Program-made: the position numbers and the translations under genes
Shown: positions 16,470 through 26,238 of the stretch, in pieces
Layout of the letters: each line of letters begins with the position of its first letter
Position numbering within the stretch: position 1 is the first letter of the stretch
DNA from: Thiomargarita sp.
GTDB lineage: Bacteria; Pseudomonadota; Gammaproteobacteria; Beggiatoales; Beggiatoaceae
Reading direction: 5' to 3'
Assembly: GCA_020718845.1 (NCBI GenBank)
Contig: DYRG01000026.1
Location: 1-38,622, forward strand
DNA: 38,622 bases
The notes under the pieces: generated by a model
The model's database searches: none
Seen by the model: the letters and a program-made list of their open reading frames with translations, nothing else
Told to the model about the DNA's origin: nothing

Positions 16470-18530
16470 ATGATCTTTGGCTTAACTTTTACGGTGCTCT
16501 GCGCGTTGGCAGCGATTGTCTACGGGATTTGGGCGCGGAATAAAATTTTGAGTGAACCCGCAGGAAACGAGCGGATGCAGCAAATCGCTGCGGCAATTCA
16601 AGAAGGTGCGAGTGCCTATTTGAATCGTCAATACACCACCATCGCAATGGTTGGGGCGGTGGTATTAGTTGCGATTGCCTATTTTTTAGGCGCGAAAACC
16701 GCCATTGGCTTTGCAATCGGGGCATTTTTGTCCGGTTTAGCGGGCTTTATCGGCATGAACATCTCCGTTCAAGCAAACGTTCGGACGGCGGAAGCGGCTC
16801 GCGGTGGATTAGCGAAAGCGTTAGATTTGGCGTTTCGTGGCGGCGCGATCACCGGTATGTTGGTGGTTGGATTAGGTTTATTGGGCGTTGCGGGCTATTA
16901 CATTGTTTTACAATACTTTTATCCTGCAGCAACCATTCATGACACCATTCAACCTTTAGTGGGTTTGGCATTTGGTGGTTCATTAATTTCAATCTTTGCT
17001 CGTTTGGGTGGCGGTATTTTCACTAAAGGCGCGGACGTTGGCGCGGACTTAGTGGGTAAAGTTGAAGCCGGAATTCCGGAAGATGACCCTCGTAACCCTG
17101 CGGTAATTGCCGATAACGTTGGCGATAACGTCGGTGACTGTGCGGGTATGGCGGCTGACTTGTTCGAAACCTATGCGGTAACTGTGATTGCAACCATGAT
17201 TTTGGGCGCGTTAACTTTCAAAGCAGCTTCTGAAAATGCGGTTGTGTATCCTCTTGTTTTAGGTGGAGTTTCCATCATCGCATCCATTATTGGATGTTTC
17301 TTCGTGAAAGCCCCCAACGGCAGAATCATGTGGGGTTTGTATAAAGGCTTGATCGTCGCGGGTGTGTTGGCATTAATTGCGTATTTACCTGTCACCATGA
17401 TGTTAATCCCTGATAACGCATTGAATGAATTAATGAATATCACGGGCGGTGCGCAAATGCGTTTATTTGGTGCGGCGGCGATTGGTTTAGTGTTAACCGC
17501 AGCGATTGTGTATATTACTGAATACTACACAGGCACAGAATACGCGCCAGTTCAACACGTTGCAGAAGCTTCTCAATTTGGTCACGGCACAAACATCATC
17601 GCGGGTTTAGGCGTGTCCATGAAATCAACCGCCTTACCAGTTTTAGCAGTGTGCGCAGCAATTTGGGGAAGTTACCACTTAGCGGGTTTATACGGAATCG
17701 CAATTGCTGCAACCTCTATGTTGTCAATGGCGGGAATTATCGTTGCGTTAGACGCTTACGGTCCAATCACCGATAACGCAGGCGGGATCGCGGAAATGGC
17801 TGAATTACCTAAAGAAGTTCGCGCCGTCACCGATCCTTTAGACGCGGTTGGAAATACCACCAAAGCCGTCACCAAAGGTTATGCGATTGGTTCGGCGGGT
17901 TTAGCGGCGTTAGTTTTGTTCGCGGATTACACCCACGCTTTACAAGCCAAAACCGCAGGTCACGTTGCAATGACCTTTGATTTATCGGATCACATGGTGG
18001 TGATCGGGTTATTCATCGGGGGCATGATTCCTTACTTATTCGGCGCGATGGCGATGGAAGCGGTCGGACGTGCAGCGAGCGCGGTGGTCGGAGAAGTTCG
18101 CCGCCAATTCCGTGATATTAAAGGCATTATGGACGGCACCGGCAAACCCGAATACGGCACTTGCGTCGATATGTTGACCAAAGCCGCGATCAAAGAAATG
18201 ATCTTACCTTCAATTTTACCGATTTTAATCCCGATTTTGGTGGGTTTATTATTAGGACCTAAAGCGTTGGGCGGATTATTGATGGGTACGATCATCACGG
18301 GACTTTTCGTAGCAATATCAATGACTACCGGTGGTGGCGCATGGGATAACGCGAAGAAATACATCGAAGACGGTCATTACGGCGGCAAAGGTTCAGAAAC
18401 CCACAAAGCAGCTGTAACAGGTGACACCGTCGGCGACCCCTACAAAGACACCGCAGGTCCAGCGATCAATCCCTTAATTAAAATCATCAACATCGTCGCA
18501 TTATTATTAGTGCCATTATTAGTTGTTTGA
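16470..18530 (+). CDS. hppA: K+-independent H+-translocating pyrophosphatase
   Basis: 686 residues with about 15-16 membrane helices. It hydrolyses cytoplasmic pyrophosphate and pumps protons across the membrane, or makes pyrophosphate in reverse. The substrate loop is present: [20 protein letters not shown] from residue 189, then [18 protein letters not shown], and the C-terminal [18 protein letters not shown]. At [16 protein letters not shown], Lys465 and Thr468 mark the K+-independent, H+-pumping subclass; K+-dependent forms have Ala at the first site. The ribosome binding site is AGAGGAG. It has its own promoter and terminator. Together with Pfp at 1752 it points to pyrophosphate-linked energy metabolism. 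Its 3' flank (from 18529) is copied at 26781. Confidence 0.97.
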   Translation: MIFGLTFTVLCALAAIVYGIWARNKILSEPAGNERMQQIAAAIQEGASAYLNRQYTTIAMVGAVVLVAIAYFLGAKTAIGFAIGAFLSGLAGFIGMNISVQANVRTAEAARGGLAKALDLAFRGGAITGMLVVGLGLLGVAGYYIVLQYFYPAATIHDTIQPLVGLAFGGSLISIFARLGGGIFTKGADVGADLVGKVEAGIPEDDPRNPAVIADNVGDNVGDCAGMAADLFETYAVTVIATMILGALTFKAASENAVVYPLVLGGVSIIASIIGCFFVKAPNGRIMWGLYKGLIVAGVLALIAYLPVTMMLIPDNALNELMNITGGAQMRLFGAAAIGLVLTAAIVYITEYYTGTEYAPVQHVAEASQFGHGTNIIAGLGVSMKSTALPVLAVCAAIWGSYHLAGLYGIAIAATSMLSMAGIIVALDAYGPITDNAGGIAEMAELPKEVRAVTDPLDAVGNTTKAVTKGYAIGSAGLAALVLFADYTHALQAKTAGHVAMTFDLSDHMVVIGLFIGGMIPYLFGAMAMEAVGRAASAVVGEVRRQFRDIKGIMDGTGKPEYGTCVDMLTKAAIKEMILPSILPILIPILVGLLLGPKALGGLLMGTIITGLFVAISMTTGGGAWDNAKKYIEDGHYGGKGSETHKAAVTGDTVGDPYKDTAGPAINPLIKIINIVALLLVPLLVV

Positions 18531-18640
18531 TTTTGATTGAGTTTTAAATTTAAAAGAAACGCCTCAGCAATGGGGCGTTTTTTTATAGAAACGAGGAAAT
18601 AAAGAAATGTTTGATTCAGGGATTCGAGATAATAATCAAC
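18529..18640 (+). repeat. Left copy of a direct repeat flanking the defence module
   Basis: Bases 18587-18640 are identical to 26807-26860 (54 bases, covering the ribosome binding site and first codons of the helicase gene). Bases 18529-18561 match 26781-26813 at 30 of 33 positions. The right copy lacks the 27 bases between the two GAAACG words, exactly the terminator hairpin, as if lost by slippage between them. Confidence 0.85.
18558..18584 (+). terminator. Intrinsic terminator of hppA
   Basis: AACGCCTCA (18558-18566) pairs with TGGGGCGTT (18571-18579) around a GCAA tetraloop, followed by seven T. It is strong and placed 27 bases after the stop codon. The hairpin is missing from the second copy of this region at 26781-26860. 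Confidence 0.92.
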
Positions 18641-21600
18641 ATGAAAAAGTGGTTGAATTTTTTGAGGAACATCTCAAAGAAAATGCAGAGGTATCGATGA
18701 TTTCAGCGTATTTCACGATTTATGCGTTTGAACGATTACAAAACAAACTTGAGCGCATTGAGCATTTAAACTTTTTATTTGGAGAACCCCATTTTATTAT
18801 TGATAACCAACTTAAAGACAAAGCGTCGTTTAATGTTGAAGAAAAAGGTATTTCATTACACAGCCAATTACAGCAAAAGAATCTTGCAAAAAACTGCGCT
18901 GCATGGATTCGTAATAAAGTTGATATTAAATCGATCAAACAATCCAATCTTTTACACGGAAAACTCTATTACATTGAAGCAAATAATCGTGAGGAAGCAA
19001 TTTTAGGAAGCTCTAATTTCACTTTGAAAGGCTTAGGGGTTTCTCAGCATGAACAACATAATATTGAACTTAATTTAATTGTCGATAGCAATCGAGATAA
19101 ACAAGCCTTAAAACGCTGGTTTGATGAACTATGGAATAATCAACAATTAGTTAAGAACGTCACAAAAGAAGTTTTAAAATATTTAGAGCGTTTGTACATC
19201 AATAATAGTCCACAGTTTATTTATCAAAAAACCTTATATCATTTGTTTGAACATGAAATAAATCAAAATCTTGCCGATGATCCGTTTTATAATCGTGAAG
19301 ATTTTTTTAATAGCGATATTTGGAACGCGCTTTTTTTATTTCAACAAGATGGTGTTAAAGCCGCGATTAGAAAAATGATTAAACACGGAGGTTGCATTTT
19401 AGCAGACAGCGTGGGTTTAGGAAAAACCTATCAAGCATTAGCCATTATTAAGTTTTTTGAGAGAAACATTCAAAGAAAAGTGTTAGTTTTATGCCCAAAG
19501 AAACTCAATGAAAATTGGGTATTATATCAAGCAAAAAATCACAAATTAAATCCCTTTCTAAAAGATCGATTTGGTTATCAAGTTTTGGCGCACACTGATT
19601 TAACTCGAACCAGTGGAAAATCAAATGGAATTGATTTAAAACACTTTGATTGGTCGGATTTCGATTTAGTGGTCATCGATGAGTCGCATAATTTTCGTAA
19701 TGATCTGAAAGGAAAAAAAGGATTAAGTCGTTATGAACGTCTAATGAAACACATCATTAAACAAGGTGGAAAAACTAAAGTATTATTGTTATCCGCAACG
19801 CCTGTTAATAATGATTTGTCTGATTTGTTTAATCAAATTCGTTTTATTAGTGAAGATCGAGATGACGCATTTCAAAATAGCATGGGGATTTCTAGCATTA
19901 AAGACACCGTTTATCATGCTCAAAATGCTTTCAAAACATGGATGTCACAAAAAACATTTAATAAAACAAGTTTAATGGAGAAATTTCGCGCAGATTTCTT
20001 CAAATTATTAGACGAATTGACTATTGCACGATCACGGCAACATATTGAGAAATACTATCCTCAAACTTTAATCGATTTAGGAGGATTTCCCAAACGAAAC
20101 AAACCGATTTCTGTGCATTCAGAAATTGATACACAACAACAATTCATGGCATTTGATGAATTAAGCGATGAAATTTCAAAATACGAATTATCATTATTTA
20201 ATCCTTCTGCTTATTTGTTAGCAGAATTTAAATATTTGCCAGAGTATAAAGAAAAGTTAGGAAACATTGCTCAATTAACGCGGGAACATTTGTTAATTGG
20301 AATGATGAAAATTAATTTTCTAAAACGTTTAGAAAGTTCTATTTATTCTTTTGCAATTACAATGGATCGAACGGTTAAGAAAATTGAAACCTTAATTGAT
20401 AAAATTGAGCAATTTGATCGACAAAAAGATAAAAAGTCCTTATTTGATAAAATAGAAGCACCTTTAGATATTTTTGAAGAAAATAATGATGAAGATGATA
20501 ATTTTATTGTCGGCGAAAAATTGCAATTCAAAATTGCGCATTTGAACTATAAAAATTGGTTACAAGATTTACAGCAAGATTGTCAACAACTTATTAAATT
20601 GCGTGATATTGCAAAAATAATCACTTCCAAACGAGATGCTAAATTACTAAAATTAAAAGAACTAATACATCAAAAGGTGTTGCATCCGACGATAAATAAA
20701 CAAGGAGAACAAAATCGTAAGATATTGATTTTTACAGCATTTGCGGATACGGCTGACTATTTATTTCATCATTTAGAAATATGGGTACGTCATGAATTAA
20801 AGTTACATCTTGCTTTAGTGACTGGCTCAAAATTAAATAGTAGTTTTGGAGAGAAAAAATTTGAAGAAATTTTAATGAATTTTTCACCTCGTGCAAAGAA
20901 ACGCGATCAATTTATGGGCATTTATGCAGAAGAAATTGATATTTTAATTGCGACCGATTGTATTTCTGAAGGTCAGAATTTACAAGATTGTGATTATTTG
21001 ATTAATTATGATATTCATTGGAATCCAGTGCGTTTAATTCAACGTTTTGGAAGAATTGATCGGATTGGAAGTTTGAATGAAACAGTGAGCATGGTTAATT
21101 TCTGGGCAACTAAACATTTAGAGCATTATTTGAATTTAAAAAATCGGGTTGAAGCGAGAATGGTTTTAGTGGATATTGCCGCGACAGGAACAGATAATTT
21201 GCTTGCTGAACCTGAACAAGAAGAAATCATTAGAGAAGAATTGCATTATCGTGATCAGCAATTGAAACAAATTATGGAAGAAAATATTTTAGATTTGGAA
21301 GAATTTAATGATGGTGTTTCTTTGACGGATTTTAGTTTAACCGATTTTCGTTTAGATTTAGATGTTTATTTGAAAACGATTGAAACGCAATTAAAAGAAG
21401 CTCCCTTAGGTTTATATGCGGTTGTTCCCACAAATCCACATTATCCCGATATTAAAGCGGGCGTTATTTTTTGTTTGCAACATAATGTAATTTTCAATAA
21501 TGAACAACTGATTAAAGAGCGTTTTAATCCATTACAACCTTTTTTCTTAATTTATTTGTGCGAAGATGGAACTGTGCATTATAATTTCACGCATCCGAAG

Positions 21601-21882
21601 CAAATTTTAACGATATTTCGTCAATTGTGTGCGAATAAAACAGAACCGTATGAAGAACTTTGTGATTTATTTGACGCAGAAACCAAACAAGGTCAAAATA
21701 TGGATAAGTATAATGATTTAATTAAGCAAGCCTTTAGTGCGATTCAACAGCATTTCAATCAACGTGCCGCCAACGCATTACAATCTGGGCGTGGTGCATT
21801 GCTACCGATGATTGAAAATCAAATCAATAAACTCTCTGATTTTTCTTTAATCACTTGGTTAATTATCAAAGAAAATGGATAG
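18607..21882 (+). CDS. Phospholipase D-like / SNF2 helicase fusion, putative defence nuclease-translocase
   Basis: 1091 residues. Residues about 1-200 are a PLD-type nuclease domain with His117-x-Lys119 (LLHGKLYYI) and GSSN at 134-137, a catalytic set seen in restriction nucleases of the BfiI kind. Then comes a full SNF2/superfamily 2 motor: DSVGLGKT (Walker A, 267-274), DESH (358-361), LLSATPVNND, an acidic coiled insertion, DILIATDCISEGQNLQDC and QRFGRIDRIG (812-821, motif VI). The C-terminal 200 residues are unrecognised. Combined with the methylase two genes downstream, it looks like the cutting and translocating subunit of a restriction-type system, related in architecture to DrmD plus DrmC of DISARM but fused. 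The ribosome binding site is GAGG; no promoter is seen after the hppA terminator. First gene of the operon. Confidence 0.85.
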   Translation: MFDSGIRDNNQHEKVVEFFEEHLKENAEVSMISAYFTIYAFERLQNKLERIEHLNFLFGEPHFIIDNQLKDKASFNVEEKGISLHSQLQQKNLAKNCAAWIRNKVDIKSIKQSNLLHGKLYYIEANNREEAILGSSNFTLKGLGVSQHEQHNIELNLIVDSNRDKQALKRWFDELWNNQQLVKNVTKEVLKYLERLYINNSPQFIYQKTLYHLFEHEINQNLADDPFYNREDFFNSDIWNALFLFQQDGVKAAIRKMIKHGGCILADSVGLGKTYQALAIIKFFERNIQRKVLVLCPKKLNENWVLYQAKNHKLNPFLKDRFGYQVLAHTDLTRTSGKSNGIDLKHFDWSDFDLVVIDESHNFRNDLKGKKGLSRYERLMKHIIKQGGKTKVLLLSATPVNNDLSDLFNQIRFISEDRDDAFQNSMGISSIKDTVYHAQNAFKTWMSQKTFNKTSLMEKFRADFFKLLDELTIARSRQHIEKYYPQTLIDLGGFPKRNKPISVHSEIDTQQQFMAFDELSDEISKYELSLFNPSAYLLAEFKYLPEYKEKLGNIAQLTREHLLIGMMKINFLKRLESSIYSFAITMDRTVKKIETLIDKIEQFDRQKDKKSLFDKIEAPLDIFEENNDEDDNFIVGEKLQFKIAHLNYKNWLQDLQQDCQQLIKLRDIAKIITSKRDAKLLKLKELIHQKVLHPTINKQGEQNRKILIFTAFADTADYLFHHLEIWVRHELKLHLALVTGSKLNSSFGEKKFEEILMNFSPRAKKRDQFMGIYAEEIDILIATDCISEGQNLQDCDYLINYDIHWNPVRLIQRFGRIDRIGSLNETVSMVNFWATKHLEHYLNLKNRVEARMVLVDIAATGTDNLLAEPEQEEIIREELHYRDQQLKQIMEENILDLEEFNDGVSLTDFSLTDFRLDLDVYLKTIETQLKEAPLGLYAVVPTNPHYPDIKAGVIFCLQHNVIFNNEQLIKERFNPLQPFFLIYLCEDGTVHYNFTHPKQILTIFRQLCANKTEPYEELCDLFDAETKQGQNMDKYNDLIKQAFSAIQQHFNQRAANALQSGRGALLPMIENQINKLSDFSLITWLIIKENG

Positions 21883-21891
21883 ATAAATTTT

Positions 21892-22146
21892 ATGAAAAAT
21901 ATGATACACATCCAATGTCCTACAGAGTTATTAGTTAGCTTACAAGTTAATAGTGAAATTTTTGCTGATCTTATAAAATTTCAAACAGCAATTGCTCTAT
22001 TTAAACAGGGAAGAATTTCATCTGGTATGGCTGCACGCTGGCTTAATGTACCTCGTATTATTTTTTTAATGCAAGCAATGGAATTAGGGGCAGAACTTCT
22101 TGAAGATTCACAAGATGATTTTGATAGAGAAACCAAATTTACATAA
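21892..22146 (+). CDS. UPF0175 family protein, antitoxin-like
   Basis: 84 residues with the UPF0175 pattern: IHIQCPTELLVSLQVNSEIF, then AIALFKQGRISSGMAARWLNV, a small helix-turn-helix core, and an acidic tail. Such proteins usually precede a DUF3368 PIN toxin and are thought to be DNA-binding antitoxins. No toxin gene follows here; instead it is wedged between the helicase (9-base gap) and the methylase (12-base gap). It may be the operon's own regulator or a leftover of an invaded toxin-antitoxin locus. Both readings are inference. Confidence 0.75.
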   Translation: MKNMIHIQCPTELLVSLQVNSEIFADLIKFQTAIALFKQGRISSGMAARWLNVPRIIFLMQAMELGAELLEDSQDDFDRETKFT

Positions 22147-22158
22147 GGAATAATTCAG

Positions 22159-25100
22159 ATGTTATTAAAAAAAATTGAAGAAACAATTCAACACTTTGAG
22201 AACAACGATTTTATTAAACAATCAAAAGATTTGTTTAAAATATTGGGGTATGAAGGGGAAAGAGGATTAGATCAATTTTCACAACAACCTAATGAGTTTT
22301 TAAATCGTTTCGATGTTAATCAAAGATTTCAAAAACATCGGGGTCATTTTGAAGATTGGAAAAGAATTACGCTTTTATTTCAATACACAGATTCTGATGT
22401 TCAAAAAGCATTAGGATTTAAACAACTCTTTGAATCTAAAGGTAAATTTGATGGTTCAATTATTGAATCTTATTTGTTTATTGCATTAGAATTGGTAGAA
22501 GAAACATATAATCGTACCAAATACGCCGAGATAACTCGACATCTTAATAAAATCTTTGATATGCCTGCGTTAATTTTGTTTAAATCGGGACAATCTTTAA
22601 CTTTGGGTGTTATTCATCGGCGATTACATAAAAGAAATAAGCAACAAGATGTATTAGAAAAAGTGACTTTACTCAAAGATATTCGGATTTCAAATCCGCA
22701 TCGAGCGCATTTGGAAATTTTGAATGATTTAGCGTTGAGCAATTTAACGCCGAGTCCGCATAATTTTGTTGAATTACATCAACGTTGGCAGCGAGTTTTA
22801 GATACCAAAGAACTCAATAAGAAATTTTATAAAGAAGTATCGCAATGGTATTTCTGGGCGATCAAACAAGTTAATTTTCCTAATCCTGAAAATATCGAAT
22901 TAAATCAATATCATGCGCAAAATTTAATTCGTTTATTAACTCGGTTGTTGTTTGTGTGGTTCGTTAAGGAAAAACAACTTATTCCAGATCAACTGTTTGA
23001 AGAAAAACATTTGAATACGTTTTTAGAAAGCGATGATCACAGTCGTTATTACAAAGCGATTTTGCAAAATTTGTTCTTTGCAACTTTAAATCAAATTCGA
23101 GGAAAACGTCAGTTTAGAAAAGATAAGCAACAAATGAATGTCACTAATCTAATGCGGTATGAACGTTATTTTAATAAACCAGAGGAATTTTTAACGTTAG
23201 TTGAAAGCATTGTGCCGTTTATGAATGGAGGATTATTTGAATGTTTGGACAAACCACATCCCGATAAAAAAGGTAAGCAAGGCGGTGATGTGATTGTTTA
23301 TTATGATGGGTTTTCTGATCGGGAAGACAATGTATTAAAAGTCCCTGATTTTATCTTTTTTGGAGAACATAAGAATATTGATTTGAGCAGTGAATTAGGC
23401 ACTAAGCATAAATCAGTGCAAATTAGAGGATTAATTGATATTTTTAAGCAATACAAATTCACTGTCACAGAAAACACGCCGATTGAGGAAGATGTCGCCC
23501 TTGATCCCGAATTATTAGGACAAGTTTTTGAGAATTTGTTAGCAACTTATAATCCAGAAACGGGAACAACTGCGCGTAAGCAAACGGGTTCATTTTATAC
23601 GCCGCGTGAAATCGTTGATTATATGGTTGATGAATCATTAATTGCGTATTTAAATTCAAATCTACAAGGTTTCGAAAATCTTGCAAGTTTGCGTAAATTA
23701 TTAAATTATTCGACGGTAGAAAATCCTTTTAATACTGAAGAAACCTTGCAATTAATTAATGCGATTGATCATTGCAAAGTGCTTGATCCCGCGTGTGGTT
23801 CTGGGGCATTTCCGATGGGGGTTTTACACAAATTAGTGCATTGTTTGCATATTTTAGACCCGCAAAATAAGCAATGGAAAGAACGCCAACTTGAGAAAGC
23901 GCACGCCATTGATGATGATAAAATTCGTGAGCAACTCATTAATGATATTGAAGAGGCTTTTAATAACAATGAATTAGATTATGGGCGTAAATTGTATTTG
24001 ATTGAAAATGGCATTTATGGCATTGATATTCAATCAATTGCTATACAAATCAGTAAGTTACGATTTTTTATTTCGTTAATGGTTGATCAACAAATTGCTC
24101 AACATAAAGAGAATTTTGGGGTGCGTCCGTTGCCGAATTTAGAAACCAAATTTGTCGCGGCAAATACTTTAATTGGGATTGAGAAACCCAAAGCGCAATC
24201 TTCTTTATTATCAAATAAGGATATTGAGCAACTAGAACAAAAATTAAAAAATATTCGGCATCGGATATTTAGTGCAAAAACGCCCAAAACTAAACGAGAA
24301 TTGCGAGAACAAGATAAAATTTTACGCGAACAAATCGGTGAATTATTAGAGAAACATGGATTAGAACATCAAACCGCCGTGCAATTAGCACAATGGAATC
24401 CTTACGATCAAAATATGTCTTCTTCGTTCTTTGATCCAGAATGGATGTTTGGGGTTTCAAATGGATTTGATATTGTGATTGGAAATCCGCCTTATGTTCA
24501 AATCCAAAAGTTTAGTGGTCAAGAAATCCAAAAACAATGGGAAAATCAAAAATATCAAACATTTGTTAAAACGGGAGATATTTATACTTTATTCATTGAA
24601 AAAGGGATTTCATTATTAAAACAAAATGGTTTATTAACTTTTATTACTTCAAATAAATGGATGCGGGCGGGTTATGGTAAAGCATTAAGAAAGTTTCTAG
24701 CTATTAAAACTAAGCCATTAAAATTAATTGATTTTGGCGATTCGCAATTATTTGAAAATGCCACGACTTATACGAATATTTTAATTACTCAAAATAACAA
24801 TGAAAAAATAGCATTTAATGCCTGTGTTATACAAGATGATTTTACAATTGAAACACCATTAGCTAATTATTTTGATACTCATAAAAAAATCATGCCGTTA
24901 TTATCAGAAGAATCTTGGGTTATTTCTTCAAGTATTGAACAACAAATTAAAGCAAAAATTGAAGCCAAAGGAATACCGTTAAAAGACTGGGATGCAAAAA
25001 TATATCGAGGAATTACAACAAGCTTCAATGAGGCGTTTGTTATTGATACTCCGACGAAAGAACGTTTATGTTCAGAAGACCCAAAATCAACTGAAATTAT

Positions 25101-25722
25101 TAAGCCAATTCTACGCGGACGAGATATTAAACGTTATAAAACAGAATGGGATGGATTATGGATTATTTTTGCTCACAGAAGTTATGAAATAGAAAAATAT
25201 AAAGCAATATATGCGCGTCTTTTGGAATATAAACCTAATTTAGAAAAGCGTTTAAATGTTGTTAGAGATGGCGAGTTTTGGTGGCAAATTCCTTATGCTA
25301 TTTCTTATTTACACGAATTTGAAAAAGACAAGATTGTTTGGTTAGAAATGTCACCTTTATCAAATTTTACTATTGATAGTGACAAATCTATTGTTTTAAA
25401 TACAGCTTACATTTTAGCCAGTCCATTTATTAAATATATTGTCTCTGTTGTGAATTCAAAAGTAATTGATTTTTATTTTTTAACAATTGCGACAGAAGTT
25501 CGGGGAGCAACAAGAAGATATACAAAACAATATGTTGAACAAATGCCGATTCCAAAAATACCCCACGAACAACAGCAACCGTTTATAGAATTGGTGGAAA
25601 AGATTTTGTTGGATAAAAAAGCGGGACGCGACACCAAAGAATTAGAAGAAAAAATAGATCAACTGGTTTATAAGTTGTATGAATTGAGTGAGGAAGAAAT
25701 CAACATAGTGGAAGGAAAATAA
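22159..25722 (+). CDS. Eco57I-like N6-adenine DNA methylase, putative modification subunit
   Basis: 1187 residues. The gamma-class amino-methyltransferase core is intact: QTGSFYTPREIVDYMVDESL, DPACGSGAF (543-551, AdoMet site) and IVIGNPPYVQ with NPPY at 776-779 (catalytic). The ~480-residue N-terminal region includes FKSGQSLTLGVIHRRLHKRN and VTLLKDIRI, blocks recurring in large Eco57I-family methylases of defence islands. The last ~250 residues resemble a TaqI-C-like target recognition domain, ending in an EEKIDQLVYKLYEL helix. It should add methyl to adenine in a specific site to protect the host. No PD-(D/E)xK nuclease was recognised in it, so cutting may fall to the PLD-helicase partner. 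The ribosome binding site is AAGGA. Two scraps of its 3' end lie downstream (26393, 26583). Confidence 0.88.
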   Translation: MLLKKIEETIQHFENNDFIKQSKDLFKILGYEGERGLDQFSQQPNEFLNRFDVNQRFQKHRGHFEDWKRITLLFQYTDSDVQKALGFKQLFESKGKFDGSIIESYLFIALELVEETYNRTKYAEITRHLNKIFDMPALILFKSGQSLTLGVIHRRLHKRNKQQDVLEKVTLLKDIRISNPHRAHLEILNDLALSNLTPSPHNFVELHQRWQRVLDTKELNKKFYKEVSQWYFWAIKQVNFPNPENIELNQYHAQNLIRLLTRLLFVWFVKEKQLIPDQLFEEKHLNTFLESDDHSRYYKAILQNLFFATLNQIRGKRQFRKDKQQMNVTNLMRYERYFNKPEEFLTLVESIVPFMNGGLFECLDKPHPDKKGKQGGDVIVYYDGFSDREDNVLKVPDFIFFGEHKNIDLSSELGTKHKSVQIRGLIDIFKQYKFTVTENTPIEEDVALDPELLGQVFENLLATYNPETGTTARKQTGSFYTPREIVDYMVDESLIAYLNSNLQGFENLASLRKLLNYSTVENPFNTEETLQLINAIDHCKVLDPACGSGAFPMGVLHKLVHCLHILDPQNKQWKERQLEKAHAIDDDKIREQLINDIEEAFNNNELDYGRKLYLIENGIYGIDIQSIAIQISKLRFFISLMVDQQIAQHKENFGVRPLPNLETKFVAANTLIGIEKPKAQSSLLSNKDIEQLEQKLKNIRHRIFSAKTPKTKRELREQDKILREQIGELLEKHGLEHQTAVQLAQWNPYDQNMSSSFFDPEWMFGVSNGFDIVIGNPPYVQIQKFSGQEIQKQWENQKYQTFVKTGDIYTLFIEKGISLLKQNGLLTFITSNKWMRAGYGKALRKFLAIKTKPLKLIDFGDSQLFENATTYTNILITQNNNEKIAFNACVIQDDFTIETPLANYFDTHKKIMPLLSEESWVISSSIEQQIKAKIEAKGIPLKDWDAKIYRGITTSFNEAFVIDTPTKERLCSEDPKSTEIIKPILRGRDIKRYKTEWDGLWIIFAHRSYEIEKYKAIYARLLEYKPNLEKRLNVVRDGEFWWQIPYAISYLHEFEKDKIVWLEMSPLSNFTIDSDKSIVLNTAYILASPFIKYIVSVVNSKVIDFYFLTIATEVRGATRRYTKQYVEQMPIPKIPHEQQQPFIELVEKILLDKKAGRDTKELEEKIDQLVYKLYELSEEEINIVEGK

Positions 25723-25723
25723 G

Positions 25724-25972
25724 ATGCCAGAAATAGTCAGATTTTACGGGATTATTATTAAATTGTTTTTTAGTGATCATCCGCCGCCACATTTTCATGT
25801 AATTTACGGCGAATATAACGCGCTTTTTGATATGAATACTTTAGAAATGATAGAAGGCGATTTGCCAAGTCGAGCCAGAAAGCTAGTTATTGAATGGGGA
25901 ACACGTTACCAAGCTGAGTTATTAGAAATGTGGACAACACAGCAATTTCGCAAACTCCCACCTTTGGAATAA
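25724..25972 (+). CDS. DUF4160 protein
   Basis: 82 residues: MPEIVRFYGIIIKLFFSDHP, then PPHFHVIYGEYNALFD and a helical tail with WGTRYQAELLEMW. The FFSDHPPPHFHV block defines DUF4160. It begins one base after the methylase stop (TAAGATG), so translation is likely coupled. DUF4160 and DUF2442 genes are commonly adjacent, as here, and are suspected to form a toxin-antitoxin pair; neither the activity nor which partner is toxic is established. Confidence 0.82.
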   Translation: MPEIVRFYGIIIKLFFSDHPPPHFHVIYGEYNALFDMNTLEMIEGDLPSRARKLVIEWGTRYQAELLEMWTTQQFRKLPPLE

Positions 25973-25977
25973 TTGTT

Positions 25978-26238
25978 ATGAATATACCTAAAATACTATT
26001 TGTACGACCGCTTGAAAATTACAAATTGATGATTGAATTTTCTAATCATGAATGCCGCCAATATGATGTTAAACCTTTATTACAAAAAGAAATGTTTTCG
26101 CCATTAAAAAATCGCGCTTTTTTCAATAATGTGAAAATAGAGCAAGGCGGTTATGCAATTAATTGGAATGAGAACATTGATATAAGTGAATATGAATTGT
26201 GGATTAACGGAGAAGATGATGAAATGCGTAATTTGTAA
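25978..26238 (+). CDS. DUF2442 protein
   Basis: 86 residues from the ATG at 25978: MNIPKILFVRPLENYKLMIEF, followed by YDVKPLLQKEMFSPLKNRAFF and IEQGGYAINWNENIDIS. This is the DUF2442 pattern (x-V-x-P-x-x-N-Y-x-L-x-x-x-F ... G-x-x-I-x-W). It follows the DUF4160 gene after 5 bases. An upstream GTG at 25930 would overlap that gene and is not needed. Its 3' end overlaps the start of a broken YgiT-type gene. The function is unknown beyond the pairing with DUF4160. Confidence 0.82.
   Translation: MNIPKILFVRPLENYKLMIEFSNHECRQYDVKPLLQKEMFSPLKNRAFFNNVKIEQGGYAINWNENIDISEYELWINGEDDEMRNL

Noticed and set aside
22159-22900. A PD-(D/E)xK nuclease domain in the methylase N-terminus
   Set aside because: The region has family blocks but I could not identify the acidic-acidic-lysine triad with confidence.
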